Notes under the pieces: generated by a model
Seen by the model: the letters and a program-made list of their open reading frames with translations, nothing else
Told to the model about the DNA's origin: nothing
Databases searched by the model: none
Program-made: the position numbers and the translations under genes
NCBI GenBank assembly: GCA_045641625.1
Contig: JAZUHH010000035.1
Span: forward strand, 1 to 50,348
Length of the DNA stretch: 50,348 nucleotides
Direction of reading: 5' to 3'
Source of the DNA: UBA1723 sp045641625
GTDB taxonomy: Bacteria > Bacteroidota > Bacteroidia > Bacteroidales > Paludibacteraceae
Shown: piece by piece, positions 1 to 8,842 of the stretch
Layout of the letters: each line of letters opens with the position of its first letter
Numbering within the stretch: the stretch's first letter is position 1

Positions 1-635
1 GCAGACGAACGGCTCCGACCTGTGAAATATAGAAGCATAGAGGCTTCAAGCTCATCAACTATCCAGCGCTTGATCTTCAACGGGTTTACGATAACCATAT
101 CGTTTGTAAGGAACTCCATGAAATTGAATCCACCGAATGCAGCGGCATACTGGTCCTGCTTGCCTCCGCTCAAACCGAGATCTTTTCTTTCTATCTCGTA
201 AGCCAATCTGGAAACCTCATAATCTCCCAAAGGAAGACCTAGCCACTCGACGAAACACTTCAATATGGCCACGACCATAGTCGAAGAAGTACCAAGACCG
301 GAACCTGCCGGAGCGTCATTATAGGTAGTTATCTTGAACGACAATGGCTCTAGGCCAAAATCCTTCACAACTCTGTTATAGACTCCCTTGATAAGGCTTG
401 CCTCTCCGTCTATTTCCAACGAACTTGCTGACGAATAGGATTTGAAGCAGTCTGCGTCATAAGCATTGATCTCAATCCTGTTGCAGTCAGTGACCTCTAC
501 TGTACAGTATGCGTAGAGGTTTATTGTCGCATTGAGCACAAAACCGCCATAGGTGTCGCTATATGGGGAAACATCACTTCCACCACCAGCAAGACCCAGC
601 CTCAACGGTGCTTTACTACGAATTATCTGCGACAT
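1..635 (-). CDS. hddA: GHMP sugar kinase, probable D-glycero-D-manno-heptose 7-phosphate kinase (partial)
   Basis: The C-terminus is cut by the window edge; 211 residues are visible, starting MSQIIRSKAPLRLGLAGGG. The N-terminal APLRLGLAGGGSD segment and the ATP-binding loop PAGSGLGTSSTM near residue 110 are hallmarks of the GHMP kinase superfamily. The closest group I recognise is the HddA-type kinase, which phosphorylates heptose 7-phosphate in the cytoplasm on the way to GDP-heptose for LPS, capsule or S-layer glycans. The ATG is 2 nt beyond the stop of the upstream peroxiredoxin gene, so the two are probably cotranscribed. An L-fucose- or galactose-type GHMP kinase is the main alternative; the family is sure, the substrate is inferred. 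Confidence 0.75.
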   Translation of the reverse strand, partial: MSQIIRSKAPLRLGLAGGGSDVSPYSDTYGGFVLNATINLYAYCTVEVTDCNRIEINAYDADCFKSYSSASSLEIDGEASLIKGVYNRVVKDFGLEPLSFKITTYNDAPAGSGLGTSSTMVVAILKCFVEWLGLPLGDYEVSRLAYEIERKDLGLSGGKQDQYAAAFGGFNFMEFLTNDMVIVNPLKIKRWIVDELEASMLLYFTGRSRSS

Positions 636-637
636 AG

Positions 638-1096
638 TTATTTCAGTATTTCTAGAATTTGCTCTGCGTGCTCCTTAGTCTTTATCTGCTTTGGTGTAAA
701 GATATGCTCAATCACGCCATCCTCGTTGACAAGAAATGTTGTACGCAAAGTGCCTATTGAAGTCTTTCCACACATCTTCTTCTCACCCCATGCTCCAAGA
801 GCCTGAAGCAGAGTCGTGTCTGTGTCTGAAATCAATGGGAAACTCAATTCCTGCTTCTCAATAAACTTGATATGAGACGCTGCAGAGTCCTTGCTGATTC
901 CGATAATGCCATATCCTTTGGACTCAAGCTCAGCCTTATGGTCTCTCAACGAACATGCCTCGGCAGTACAGCCGGGAGTATTGTCCTTGGGATACGCATA
1001 GATAACCCATTTCTTCCCCTTTAGGGAAGCCAATGATATTTCATTCCCGTTCTGGTCCTTGCCAAGTATTTCTGGAAGTTTGTCTCCTATGTTCAT
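638..1096 (-). CDS. bcp: Thioredoxin-dependent thiol peroxidase, Bcp/PrxQ family
   Basis: This 152-residue protein reduces hydrogen peroxide and organic hydroperoxides in the cytoplasm, using thioredoxin as electron donor. The motif PKDNTPGCTAEAC places the peroxidatic cysteine at residue 43 and the resolving cysteine at residue 48, the five-residue spacing of atypical two-cysteine Bcp enzymes. Length and the N-terminal GDKLPEI start fit the family. It lies in a tight run, 2 nt from both the sugar kinase downstream and the glycosyltransferase upstream, so an antioxidant gene appears to ride at the distal end of a polysaccharide operon. I see nothing truncated or unusual in the protein itself. 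Confidence 0.95.
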   Translation of the reverse strand: MNIGDKLPEILGKDQNGNEISLASLKGKKWVIYAYPKDNTPGCTAEACSLRDHKAELESKGYGIIGISKDSAASHIKFIEKQELSFPLISDTDTTLLQALGAWGEKKMCGKTSIGTLRTTFLVNEDGVIEHIFTPKQIKTKEHAEQILEILK

Positions 1097-1098
1097 CG

Positions 1099-2172
1099 CT
1101 AAATTTCTCCGTTATAGATTTTAGAATACTTGTCAGCCATGCACGAAGCATTGTACTGTTCCTTTATGTCCTTAGCGGCACAATCTATCATCTTCTGGCA
1201 CTCCGAAGGATTTGCAATGGCTTCCTTAATGGCATCGGCAAACTGCTCTGCTGTTGTACATATACGACCGTTCTCTTTGTCTCTGATCACGTCTCTGTTG
1301 CCAATAATATCGCTGACAAAGCATACTTTTCCTAGAGCCATAGACTCAAGAAGAGAGATAGGAAGACCTTCCCATAGAGAAGGAAGAATGAAGAAATCGG
1401 CTTTACAAGTAAGTTCGATAGACTGCTCCCTGTTCACCCAACCCATAATGTCTATGTTCGGAGAAGTCAACAGATGTCGCAACTCTCCGTCTCCGATCCA
1501 GATAAACTTGATGTCGGGCAGAAGCTCAGCAATTCTGTTGAACAATGCCGGATGCTTCTGAGTCATTATTCGGCCTACCGTGCAGACGATTATTGGCTCA
1601 TTAAGCTTATATTCAGCCTTCCTGTAGGGCGCAAGGCTGTCGTAAGGTACACCATTGCTTACGTAAGTGCAATTGTCAGTCAGCTTCAGAGCCTCTTCAT
1701 ACTCACCCTTGCTGCAAGCAATAATCTTTGCAGGACGCTTCGCAGAAATCCACTCTACGGCATGATAAAAGGAACGCTTCAGCTTGCTTCCACTACCTGG
1801 AAGGAAAGAAAATCCATGAGGAGTATAGAATGTAGGCACCTTGCCACAAGGCAAAGCCCATCTACATACGAAACCGGCCGCTGAAGAATGCAAATGAACA
1901 ATATCCGGCTTAATCTCGTTGTAATACTTCCTTACCTGATAATAGTTCTTTAGATTAAAGACCGTTTTGTATGGACCGTCAAAATCCTCCATACAAATCA
2001 TTTTTATACGGGGATCAAAAAGTTCCTCTACATTATCTGGAGTCAATGGGCGCTTTCCCCATAGAATTGTAATGTCGTAGTTCTCGATCTGATTTCTAGT
2101 CAAATCTTTGAAATAATATAGAACGCCACCAGCAAATGCTTCTACTATATGAAGAAGTTTCTTTTTCGGCAT
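1099..2172 (-). CDS. Glycosyltransferase family 4 (GT-B fold)
   Basis: This 357-residue cytoplasmic protein probably transfers a sugar from a nucleotide donor to the undecaprenyl-linked repeat unit. The N-terminal acceptor half carries HLHSSAAGFVCR (about 93-104) and TPHGFSF (about 117-123). The donor half has VGRIMTQKHP (199-208) and the retaining GT4 E-x7-E motif, E268 to E276, within PSLWEGLPISLLESMALG. It resembles EpsD/EpsF-like Bacteroidota glycosyltransferases. It is 18 nt from the next upstream glycosyltransferase. Donor and acceptor cannot be told from sequence. Its codon and base use look closer to housekeeping genes than that of the AT-rich block just upstream. Confidence 0.88.
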   Translation of the reverse strand: MPKKKLLHIVEAFAGGVLYYFKDLTRNQIENYDITILWGKRPLTPDNVEELFDPRIKMICMEDFDGPYKTVFNLKNYYQVRKYYNEIKPDIVHLHSSAAGFVCRWALPCGKVPTFYTPHGFSFLPGSGSKLKRSFYHAVEWISAKRPAKIIACSKGEYEEALKLTDNCTYVSNGVPYDSLAPYRKAEYKLNEPIIVCTVGRIMTQKHPALFNRIAELLPDIKFIWIGDGELRHLLTSPNIDIMGWVNREQSIELTCKADFFILPSLWEGLPISLLESMALGKVCFVSDIIGNRDVIRDKENGRICTTAEQFADAIKEAIANPSECQKMIDCAAKDIKEQYNASCMADKYSKIYNGEI

Positions 2173-2190
2173 GAATATATAATTATAGTT

Positions 2191-3354
2191 TTATTCTTTT
2201 GATTTTAAATTTTGCAACCTGTGTTTGCCTTTGTCTTCAAGCAACCATTTGAAATACTCTTCGTATTGGTCAACCAAATGACTCCATGAATAGTTTGTCT
2301 TGATATTTTCCAGATTATATTCAACTAATCGTGTTTTATTGTCCTCTACTGTCTTGTCAATGCCATTCAATAAATTGGTAACTTTATTTGCAGAGTCATA
2401 GAAACAAGCGCCCTCCTTCAACACAGCCCTGTTGAATATGTTGTCATGCGCAAGCATCATAACCTCACTAGCCATTGCTTCAAGCAAAGACGGGTTTGTT
2501 CCTCCTACCGAATGACCATGGAAATAGGCAAAGGAATACTTTCTGATTGAATTGATCTTTTTAAAGTCATATATTCCACCCAGAAACTTTACAGATTTCT
2601 CTTTTTCGTACTTTGAAATCAATTTTTTCGCAAAGGCTGTATTTGTTTTTCCTACGATTATCAAAGGACGACGACCATTTTCTTTTGAATTTAAATAACC
2701 CTGTATGGCCATTTCTATATTGTTCTCAGGCTCGATTCTGGCAACAATCAGGTAATAGCCATTCTCTACAAGGCCGTATTCATCTAATAGGCTGGAATCA
2801 TAGTCATTATGAATATCAGCACCATACGCCAAGTATTTTGACGGTGTTCCGTACTTTTCTTTATAATAGTCACTTATTCCCATATTGTCTGCGACAAGAT
2901 AATGAGAATGCTTGACTGCCATTTTTTCCTCCCAAAAGACAAACTTCTGAACCAGAGGATTAAATTTTGTTCGTTTATACTCCAATCCGTCCATATTGGT
3001 GGTTACAATGACATCTTTCAAATCTTTTACATTGAACCATATATATGCAGGAATAATGGAAGTATATCCGGCTTCGTATATTATATCAAATTTTTCATTT
3101 TTTAAGGCATCCTTCAAACACTTGAAATCATAAAAGAAAGATCCTATGCTTGACCCGATCCATTGTTCCGGAGAATAAACATGTTTAATTCTGACACCAT
3201 TATATTCTTCTTTTTGATATGGATGAAAATGAGGAGAATAAACGACCACTTCATGACCTCTTTGTGCTAATCCCACACTAATATGTTCGGCAAACTGCTC
3301 GAATCCACCATAGTTATTGGGGATACCGCGAGTTGAAACAAATGCTATCTTCAT
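2191..3354 (-). CDS. DUF1972-type GT4 glycosyltransferase (rhamnosyltransferase-like)
   Basis: The N-terminus MKIAFVSTRGIPNNYGGFEQ, with RGIP and YGGFE, is the signature of the DUF1972 domain found in capsule glycosyltransferases such as the Cps2T/WchF beta-1,4-rhamnosyltransferases. The C-terminal GT4 half contains VARIEPENNIEMAI (about 203-216) and the acidic-Gly-Ser-Leu loop HGHSVGGTNPSLLEAMAS, where Glu of SLLEAM is the conserved donor-binding residue. Length (387 aa) is normal. It is followed after only 3 nt by the next gene upstream. Rhamnose as the donor is an inference from the subfamily; no RmlC or RmlD is in the window. Confidence 0.87.
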   Translation of the reverse strand: MKIAFVSTRGIPNNYGGFEQFAEHISVGLAQRGHEVVVYSPHFHPYQKEEYNGVRIKHVYSPEQWIGSSIGSFFYDFKCLKDALKNEKFDIIYEAGYTSIIPAYIWFNVKDLKDVIVTTNMDGLEYKRTKFNPLVQKFVFWEEKMAVKHSHYLVADNMGISDYYKEKYGTPSKYLAYGADIHNDYDSSLLDEYGLVENGYYLIVARIEPENNIEMAIQGYLNSKENGRRPLIIVGKTNTAFAKKLISKYEKEKSVKFLGGIYDFKKINSIRKYSFAYFHGHSVGGTNPSLLEAMASEVMMLAHDNIFNRAVLKEGACFYDSANKVTNLLNGIDKTVEDNKTRLVEYNLENIKTNYSWSHLVDQYEEYFKWLLEDKGKHRLQNLKSKE

Positions 3355-3357
3355 ATT

Positions 3358-4275
3358 CTAAAGAAAATGCCTCTTTACTTTGTTATACACTTTTTTTACG
3401 GGAGATATCATACTCATCATAACGATAGAATAATAACTTCTATCCTTAAAATATATTTTTAAATCTTCCTTAAAACCCGCTGATTCGAATTTCTCCATTC
3501 CACATATTTTTACATTAAAATATAAGGATGGCAGGAATTCATAAAAAATTGAGTTTAATATTTTATTATACACACTTTCTGACAAATAACCATTTTTTTT
3601 AACAATATCTAATACTGAAGGATACTCAACAGAAAATGCGTGAAACTTATTATGACCACCCCTATGGGGAACAAATTGCGTGCTAAACAAAATTTCATCA
3701 ACTATTAAGAATTTCTTCTTTTCACATTGTGTCACAAAAATAGATGTGTGAGGGAAAAGATAATTTAAATTCACATTATTTTTTACAATATCAAAATCAT
3801 CTTTCCAAATAGAGAATGAATTACTCCAGGACGACCAATATGACAAATCTTGCATAAATTTGTTATAGTCACTATAATGCCTAGTTTTACCATTAAGCAA
3901 AAAACCACTAGTAAAAGCTATTAAAGGCCTACTTTTCTCATTCCCTTTAACAAGATCGATCAACAACTTCAAAGCATTATTGCGAAATAGTTCCTGACTG
4001 TTATGAAGCAACAAGAACTTTCCGCTCGCATAAGTTAACACGTAAAAAGAATTCAAAAAACCTTCACAAGCTGTATTAAAATATTTTAGATTTGGATAAT
4101 CAAATTCATGCACCAATGACTCAAGCTGCCTAGAACTATCATTTTCCGAAATAACGATCTCGAATTCAGATAATGAAATCGAATTCAAATTATCATATAT
4201 GCTTGATATTGTATTCCGGAGCTGTTCTTTTCTTCCTAAACATGGAATACATATAGACACCCAAGGTTGACTCAT
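3358..4275 (-). CDS. GT2-like glycosyltransferase with degenerate DxD motif
   Basis: The 305-residue protein opens with the GT-A strand VSICIPCLGRKEQLRNTISS and has FEIVISENDSS, as in abequosyltransferase-like GT2 enzymes. Where family members normally carry the metal-binding acidic triplet (G-x-Y-V-x-L-x-D-D-D), this protein reads GKFLLLHNSQELF, with no Asp. The second half (about 180-305) is unlike the core and is rich in aromatic and charged residues. It may use a Glu instead, belong to a divergent subfamily, or be inactive. Base composition is very AT-rich. It sits between a GT4 gene and a serine-acetyltransferase-like gene. Fold call is fairly sure, activity is not. Confidence 0.72.
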   Translation of the reverse strand: MSQPWVSICIPCLGRKEQLRNTISSIYDNLNSISLSEFEIVISENDSSRQLESLVHEFDYPNLKYFNTACEGFLNSFYVLTYASGKFLLLHNSQELFRNNALKLLIDLVKGNEKSRPLIAFTSGFLLNGKTRHYSDYNKFMQDLSYWSSWSNSFSIWKDDFDIVKNNVNLNYLFPHTSIFVTQCEKKKFLIVDEILFSTQFVPHRGGHNKFHAFSVEYPSVLDIVKKNGYLSESVYNKILNSIFYEFLPSLYFNVKICGMEKFESAGFKEDLKIYFKDRSYYSIVMMSMISPVKKVYNKVKRHFL

Positions 4276-4288
4276 AACGAAGGCATTA

Positions 4289-4837
4289 TTATACTTTGTT
4301 AATTATAAAAGCATACGTTGCTTCTTCTCTTGACGTAACTATCATAGGATTTCCAGAAACCAGAGAATGAGAAGGAACAGATTCTGAAACTAGGGTGTTA
4401 GGAGCAATCAAAACGTCGTCCCCAATAGTTATATTGCCCACAATAACAGCATTTGCTCCTATCCATACGTTATTTCCTATAACGGGATACCCCTTCTTTT
4501 TTCCTCTATAACTTTCTCCAATCAGGACACCATTTAAGATATCTACATTATCTCCAATTCGTGCATACGGATTTATTACTATACCTCCTATATGACCTAT
4601 TTTCAACCCTTTTCCGATATTTACTCTAGCAGGAATATCGCAACCATATCTTATCTTAAATTGTCTATACACAAAATAGACAATCGGATATAATATTTTC
4701 ACTTTTTCATAGAAAAACTCACACAATCTTTTAAGAAAAACAATCTTATACTGCGGTATAAACAATTCTTTTAACAATGAGAACAAAGATACACTACCAC
4801 CTGTTCTCCTAAAAAGATCTTCCTGAAATCTATTCAT
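4289..4837 (-). CDS. CysE-like hexapeptide O-acetyltransferase
   Basis: This is a left-handed beta-helix acyltransferase of the serine acetyltransferase type (LbH_SAT), here probably O-acetylating a sugar. A helical N-terminus is followed by hexapeptide turns: IPARVNIGKGLKIGHIGG, YARIGDNVDILNGVLIG, PVIGNNVWIGANAVIVGN and ITIGDDVLIAPNTLV. The GHIGG segment carries the histidine expected at the active site. I chose the ATG at 4837 because it overlaps the stop of the upstream glycosyltransferase as ATGA, a translational-coupling arrangement; an in-frame GTG at 4849 would add four residues. Small SAT-like proteins are common in capsule loci, and true serine acetylation is less likely here. Confidence 0.85.
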   Translation of the reverse strand: MNRFQEDLFRRTGGSVSLFSLLKELFIPQYKIVFLKRLCEFFYEKVKILYPIVYFVYRQFKIRYGCDIPARVNIGKGLKIGHIGGIVINPYARIGDNVDILNGVLIGESYRGKKKGYPVIGNNVWIGANAVIVGNITIGDDVLIAPNTLVSESVPSHSLVSGNPMIVTSREEATYAFIINKV

Positions 4838-5808
4838 TTCTTTAAACACGTTTTGAGAAATGACAAAACCGATAGATATACATTAACCATTATTCTGCTG
4901 CTAGAAAGATTAATTAACATTCTATCAGTAAATTTCATTTTATATTTTAAGAGTTTCTTTTGACTTGTCAACTTCCCCTTTTCTTCTACGAATATCTTCT
5001 CTCCGTCTTTACTGTCTTTGGATATTCTAAGGTGATCACAAACTAAACGTAAAAAGCCTAAATCTAACTTTTCTTTATATACACTACCCTTATCTCTAAA
5101 GAAACTATATACATCATCATAGTTGTTCCATACTTGAATTGTATGATTATATGAGTAATTTAAGGTATAACCACCCGCGTTCAAACAGTTATAGTTATAT
5201 AAAGGTTCTTTGACATAAGATACTTTATTGGCAAAATACATTAATTTCGTGATTTGACAAAAATCTTCACCCATATTGGCTCCGTCAATACATTTTATTC
5301 TATTATCTACAAACAAAGATCTTTTAATCAGACGTCCCCAAATATTACAATAAATAGACTTGTCAAGTATTGAAAATAAATTATCTTCCTTGGAATTAAA
5401 AGAATCTACTTTGGATATTTTTTTATTTGGATAGTGTACATCAATTCCCACATTCACGATATCGGACTCTTCCTCTGATGCAATTTTTACAACTTTGGCT
5501 ATTGTACTTGTATCTATCCAATCATCACTATCCACAACAAACACATAATCCCCACACGAGTTTGCTATTGCAGTATTTCTAGCAGAAGCCAAACCTTTAT
5601 TATACTCGTGGTTAATTATCTTTACAAAATGTTTTCTTTCGGGGTAACGACCCAAAACTTCAAGCAAAATGTTAATACTACGGTCTCTTGTACAATCGTT
5701 AACAAAAACATATTCAATGTCTTTGTAATCTTGCTCAAACAATGTGGTTGCACATTGTTCAATATATTTTTCTACACCATAAATAGGAACAAGTATTGAT
5801 ACTAGCAT
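4834..5808 (-). CDS. Glycosyltransferase family 2 (GT-A fold)
   Basis: The protein starts MLVSILVPIYGVEKYIEQC, the typical GT2 N-terminal strand. It has VFVNDCTRDRS (nucleotide-sugar pocket, about 35-44), the KGLASARN segment (about 71-78) and the metal-binding acidic motif VVDSDDWID (91-99). About 325 residues is the usual length for capsule GT2 enzymes such as EpsJ/CpsI-like proteins. An in-frame TTG at 5826 would overlap the polymerase gene, but the ATG at 5808 aligns with family starts. Its stop overlaps the next gene's ATG. It probably adds one hexose or HexNAc at the cytoplasmic membrane; the sugar is unknown. Confidence 0.9.
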   Translation of the reverse strand: MLVSILVPIYGVEKYIEQCATTLFEQDYKDIEYVFVNDCTRDRSINILLEVLGRYPERKHFVKIINHEYNKGLASARNTAIANSCGDYVFVVDSDDWIDTSTIAKVVKIASEEESDIVNVGIDVHYPNKKISKVDSFNSKEDNLFSILDKSIYCNIWGRLIKRSLFVDNRIKCIDGANMGEDFCQITKLMYFANKVSYVKEPLYNYNCLNAGGYTLNYSYNHTIQVWNNYDDVYSFFRDKGSVYKEKLDLGFLRLVCDHLRISKDSKDGEKIFVEEKGKLTSQKKLLKYKMKFTDRMLINLSSSRIMVNVYLSVLSFLKTCLKK

Positions 5809-5822
5809 TATTAAAGTAATAG

Positions 5823-6926
5823 TCAAAAGTCCAATAAAAATGTATTATACGGGACAACTCCAGCATATCCTTTTAATAGATAGTTAAGAAAAAATGTCGT
5901 ACTATACCCGATTGTTACCATTATCAGCATTTTTTTTTCCTTATTTTGCTCCAATGTAACATATAAAAAAGGAATAAAAAAAATAAACATTATTTCCAAA
6001 TTTGTAGATATTCTAGTAAACAAAACAGATATAGAACCTAAAATGTTTGATATACATACACTTAAATACAATCCAATAAAAGAAAAGGATTTTAGTATAT
6101 TAATCGGTGAAATAACTATCAAAAAAATCAAAAAGCCAAGCTTAATAAAAGATGAAAAAAATGACACACTTGACTCTCCAAGATTATCAGGCGACAAATA
6201 TTCGGCATATCTTTCATTGCCCATCAATATGAAAAATTCCCTTATTGAAGTGATTATATCTTGTAATGAGGATACTCCTGCCAAAACAAAAATACTGAAA
6301 ACAGCAATTGAAATCAGAGTTTTTTTTCGAACTAAATAATCAACTATTGGAGTTTGGACAATCAAAATAACTAGAAAAAAAACTATTAGAGACTTATGAA
6401 AACCAAAAGAAATCAAAAATATCCAAATACTATATGCTACTACACCTATTTGTTTCCTAACAAAAAACGGCAACAATGATAAAATTAACGCACACCCCAT
6501 CATTTGTCTCATGATGTTAAATGACAAAAAATAGAACGATAACGCATAAAACAAAAATAGTGATAAATACAATTCTTTGCTCCTTTTTACTGCGCTTAAA
6601 AACAAACTCATTGTTATAAAAAAGGATACGGACATAAATGCAATATATTCATCACATATAAAATTCCGGAATAATACAATCCAAACAGAATAACCTATTT
6701 CAAAATCTGTTTCACCTATACCATCTGATTTATTAAAAATTGATTCCCAAGTTGTTGTATAAAATGTTTCAGAATATATCAAATTATCTGTTCCTACAGA
6801 CATCGACCTGAACATACCTATCAAAAACATAAAAACAACACTGCATACTAACAATGTGTTCCTTTGAGGCATATCAGGAAATATTATCAGAAGTAAAAAC
6901 AAAAATAGAATTATGTATACAAGCAT
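5823..6926 (-). CDS. EpsG-family O-antigen/capsule polymerase (Wzy-like)
   Basis: This 367-residue integral membrane protein has about ten hydrophobic segments and no recognisable soluble domain. The N-terminal loop FRSMSVGTDNLIYSETFY followed by EIGYSVWIVLFRNF matches the EpsG family pattern (R...GTD..Y...E.GY), whose members polymerise lipid-linked repeat units on the periplasmic face. The IMRQMMGCALILS segment is also typical. It is the only polymerase candidate in the window, although three flippase genes are present. It is extremely AT-rich and probably locus-specific. The family call is good; that it joins this locus's repeat unit is inferred from context. Confidence 0.8.
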   Translation of the reverse strand: MLVYIILFLFLLLIIFPDMPQRNTLLVCSVVFMFLIGMFRSMSVGTDNLIYSETFYTTTWESIFNKSDGIGETDFEIGYSVWIVLFRNFICDEYIAFMSVSFFITMSLFLSAVKRSKELYLSLFLFYALSFYFLSFNIMRQMMGCALILSLLPFFVRKQIGVVAYSIWIFLISFGFHKSLIVFFLVILIVQTPIVDYLVRKKTLISIAVFSIFVLAGVSSLQDIITSIREFFILMGNERYAEYLSPDNLGESSVSFFSSFIKLGFLIFLIVISPINILKSFSFIGLYLSVCISNILGSISVLFTRISTNLEIMFIFFIPFLYVTLEQNKEKKMLIMVTIGYSTTFFLNYLLKGYAGVVPYNTFLLDF

Positions 6927-6931
6927 TAATC

Positions 6932-7690
6932 CTATAATTTAAACAAAGACTTTAACCTTTTAAAAAGGGAAACAGCCCAAGGAATCTTTTTGACAGCCCA
7001 AGAGCGGATATTACCTATCATTAATTCTTGCTTTGGCAACCAAGAACCCGCAAAATGATGTATAGAATATGTAGAAGACGCAACACTCATCTCTCCTGTT
7101 TCGTAACACTTTGGGCTAAAATATACAAAATCGAAAACTGGTATCGTATTACTCTTCTCTATTTCCTTTGCTTCACTTATGCTTTTTACCAACTTAGTTC
7201 TATATCCTGCATTTTTTAATTGTTCTGCCACAATAACTGGCAAAACCTTTGTATTAAAAGAGCCATCTTCATTAACAAATTCTCTGGAGTCATAATACTT
7301 CAAACAATCTTCAACCCATTTAGAATTAAGTTCAACACCAAATGCAGCAACTTCTAAATTAGATAACTCCTTATGATTTTCATAACATATCATAGTTCTT
7401 AAGCCAAGAAAATCATCAAATGATTTTAATACTTCAACATCCATGTCCAAATAGATGCCTCCATAATTATATAGAGCATACATCCTTATATAGTCCGCTG
7501 CGAATGCATATTTTTTATTGTTAAACGCATCATCAACCCACTTACTCTTACCTTGAGGAAATCTGTCAAAGTTCCATAGCATAAATTCATAATCGGAAAG
7601 ATGTTTTTTCCATGAGTCCATACATCTTTGTAGCTTTTCTGGAATAGGGTCATTGCTGAGCCAGCAAAAATGAATTATTTTCGGTATCAT
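6932..7690 (-). CDS. GT32-type glycosyltransferase (Gly_transf_sug, DxD)
   Basis: The protein starts MIPKIIHFCWLSNDPIPEKL, the diagnostic N-terminus of capsular GT32 enzymes related to yeast OCH1. It contains FAADYIRMYALYNYGGIYLDMDVEVL, with the metal-binding DxD at D82 and D84. A near-C-terminal IHHFAGSW (HxxxxSW) motif completes the fold. I chose the ATG at 7690 because it gives the family start; a longer ORF from 7783 would overlap the WbsX gene by about 80 nt. Length from this start is 252 residues. It is 5 nt from the polymerase gene. Donor sugar is not predictable, though Gal, GalNAc or Man are common in this family. Confidence 0.9.
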   Translation of the reverse strand: MIPKIIHFCWLSNDPIPEKLQRCMDSWKKHLSDYEFMLWNFDRFPQGKSKWVDDAFNNKKYAFAADYIRMYALYNYGGIYLDMDVEVLKSFDDFLGLRTMICYENHKELSNLEVAAFGVELNSKWVEDCLKYYDSREFVNEDGSFNTKVLPVIVAEQLKNAGYRTKLVKSISEAKEIEKSNTIPVFDFVYFSPKCYETGEMSVASSTYSIHHFAGSWLPKQELMIGNIRSWAVKKIPWAVSLFKRLKSLFKL

Positions 7691-7701
7691 CTTTTTCTCA
7701 A

Positions 7702-8814
7702 TTATAAAGTTGCTTTTTTTAATGCATCTAAATATTCCATTCCAGTATCCTTGTCTGGCTCTAAATATGCTCCTTCTCCCCATTCATTCCATGCGGTTAG
7801 AAATAAATACTCTTTACCTTGATTAGTAGAAATCTCGAGTAATTCAGACAAATAATTCTGGAATTTTGTAGGCGTCATTCCTACGAATAATTTAGATCGA
7901 ATATCTCCCCTTCTAGGCGAATCGTCATAAGACACAAAACCTCCTAAAAAGACATTACTATCTTTATTTTGCTTAGCATTATCTAGCAGTTTCTGCCATA
8001 CTTTATCATAGTCGAATATAGTAACATTTTTCTCCTTAATCTTAATGCCCATTTTTCTACAAATCTTTCTATATGCTCTTACATATAAAGGAGGGAATAA
8101 CCATGCTGAAGCATGGGGCTCATATGTGTATTGAAAATATTGTGATGGCACATCCTTATTTTTTTGGAAAATAAACACTATACCGTCAAAGCCATCCTTT
8201 TTTGCCAGAACTTCCCAATACGCACACATCTTAGCAACCTCAGGAGTGTAAAAAATTATAGAAAAAACAGGTTTGTTACCGATTTTTTCATAATTAGATG
8301 AATGAAAATGCTCCCTTAAGTAATTATAATGGTTTTCCCAATCGGGTTCTGTCCCTAAAATATTCTGAATCAACACCTGCGGACCTTTTCGCTTTTCAGC
8401 ACCTTTGCCGTCTGCTAATGGAGCCCAATCATTTCCTTCTACATTACTCCAACTACGAATCCAAGAACAATTATCCCATACGTAAAAATATTTCATGGCC
8501 AACGTAGAACTATCTCGCATGATTTCTGCTGGTTTTGTCAATAAATTCTTTTCATTATTAAACCAATAATGATAAACACCAAAACCATATACACCATGCT
8601 CTCTAGCGATTTTTGCTTGCCATTCTATGTTTGCCTCTATTGACAAATCATAATAATTATCATCTAAAGGTTCACGAGGTTGTTTATGACCTTCAAAAAG
8701 AGGTTTCGCTTTTTTTACAGAAACCCAATCAGTAAAACCTTTACCCCAAAACTCATCATTTTCCGGTATACAATGAAATTGAGGCAAATACATTGCTATT
8801 ATTTTTGATTTCAT
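7702..8814 (-). CDS. WbsX family (GH99-like) polysaccharide biosynthesis protein
   Basis: The start KIIAMYLPQFHCIPENDEFW, the GFTDW segment, GVYGFGVYHYWF (about 76-87) and the C-terminal TAWNEWGEGAYLEPD are hallmarks of the WbsX domain (Glyco_tran_WbsX), a GH99-like TIM-barrel family in O-antigen and capsule loci. GH99 enzymes are endo-mannosidases and endo-mannanases; what WbsX proteins do in assembly (transfer, trimming or hydrolysis) is not settled. No signal peptide is visible, so it probably acts in the cytoplasm. The ATG at 8814 gives the family start; the ORF open from 8859 would overlap the next gene. Length is 370 residues. Confidence 0.9.
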   Translation of the reverse strand: MKSKIIAMYLPQFHCIPENDEFWGKGFTDWVSVKKAKPLFEGHKQPREPLDDNYYDLSIEANIEWQAKIAREHGVYGFGVYHYWFNNEKNLLTKPAEIMRDSSTLAMKYFYVWDNCSWIRSWSNVEGNDWAPLADGKGAEKRKGPQVLIQNILGTEPDWENHYNYLREHFHSSNYEKIGNKPVFSIIFYTPEVAKMCAYWEVLAKKDGFDGIVFIFQKNKDVPSQYFQYTYEPHASAWLFPPLYVRAYRKICRKMGIKIKEKNVTIFDYDKVWQKLLDNAKQNKDSNVFLGGFVSYDDSPRRGDIRSKLFVGMTPTKFQNYLSELLEISTNQGKEYLFLTAWNEWGEGAYLEPDKDTGMEYLDALKKATL

Positions 8815-8842
8815 GATATTACAATTTTTTTCTTTGATTAAA

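Noticed and set aside
1474..1884. Plus-strand ORF of about 136 codons inside the first GT4 gene
   Set aside because: It lies fully opposite a gene with clear GT4 motifs and its translation shows no family pattern or start context. The same holds for the other antisense ORFs across the window.
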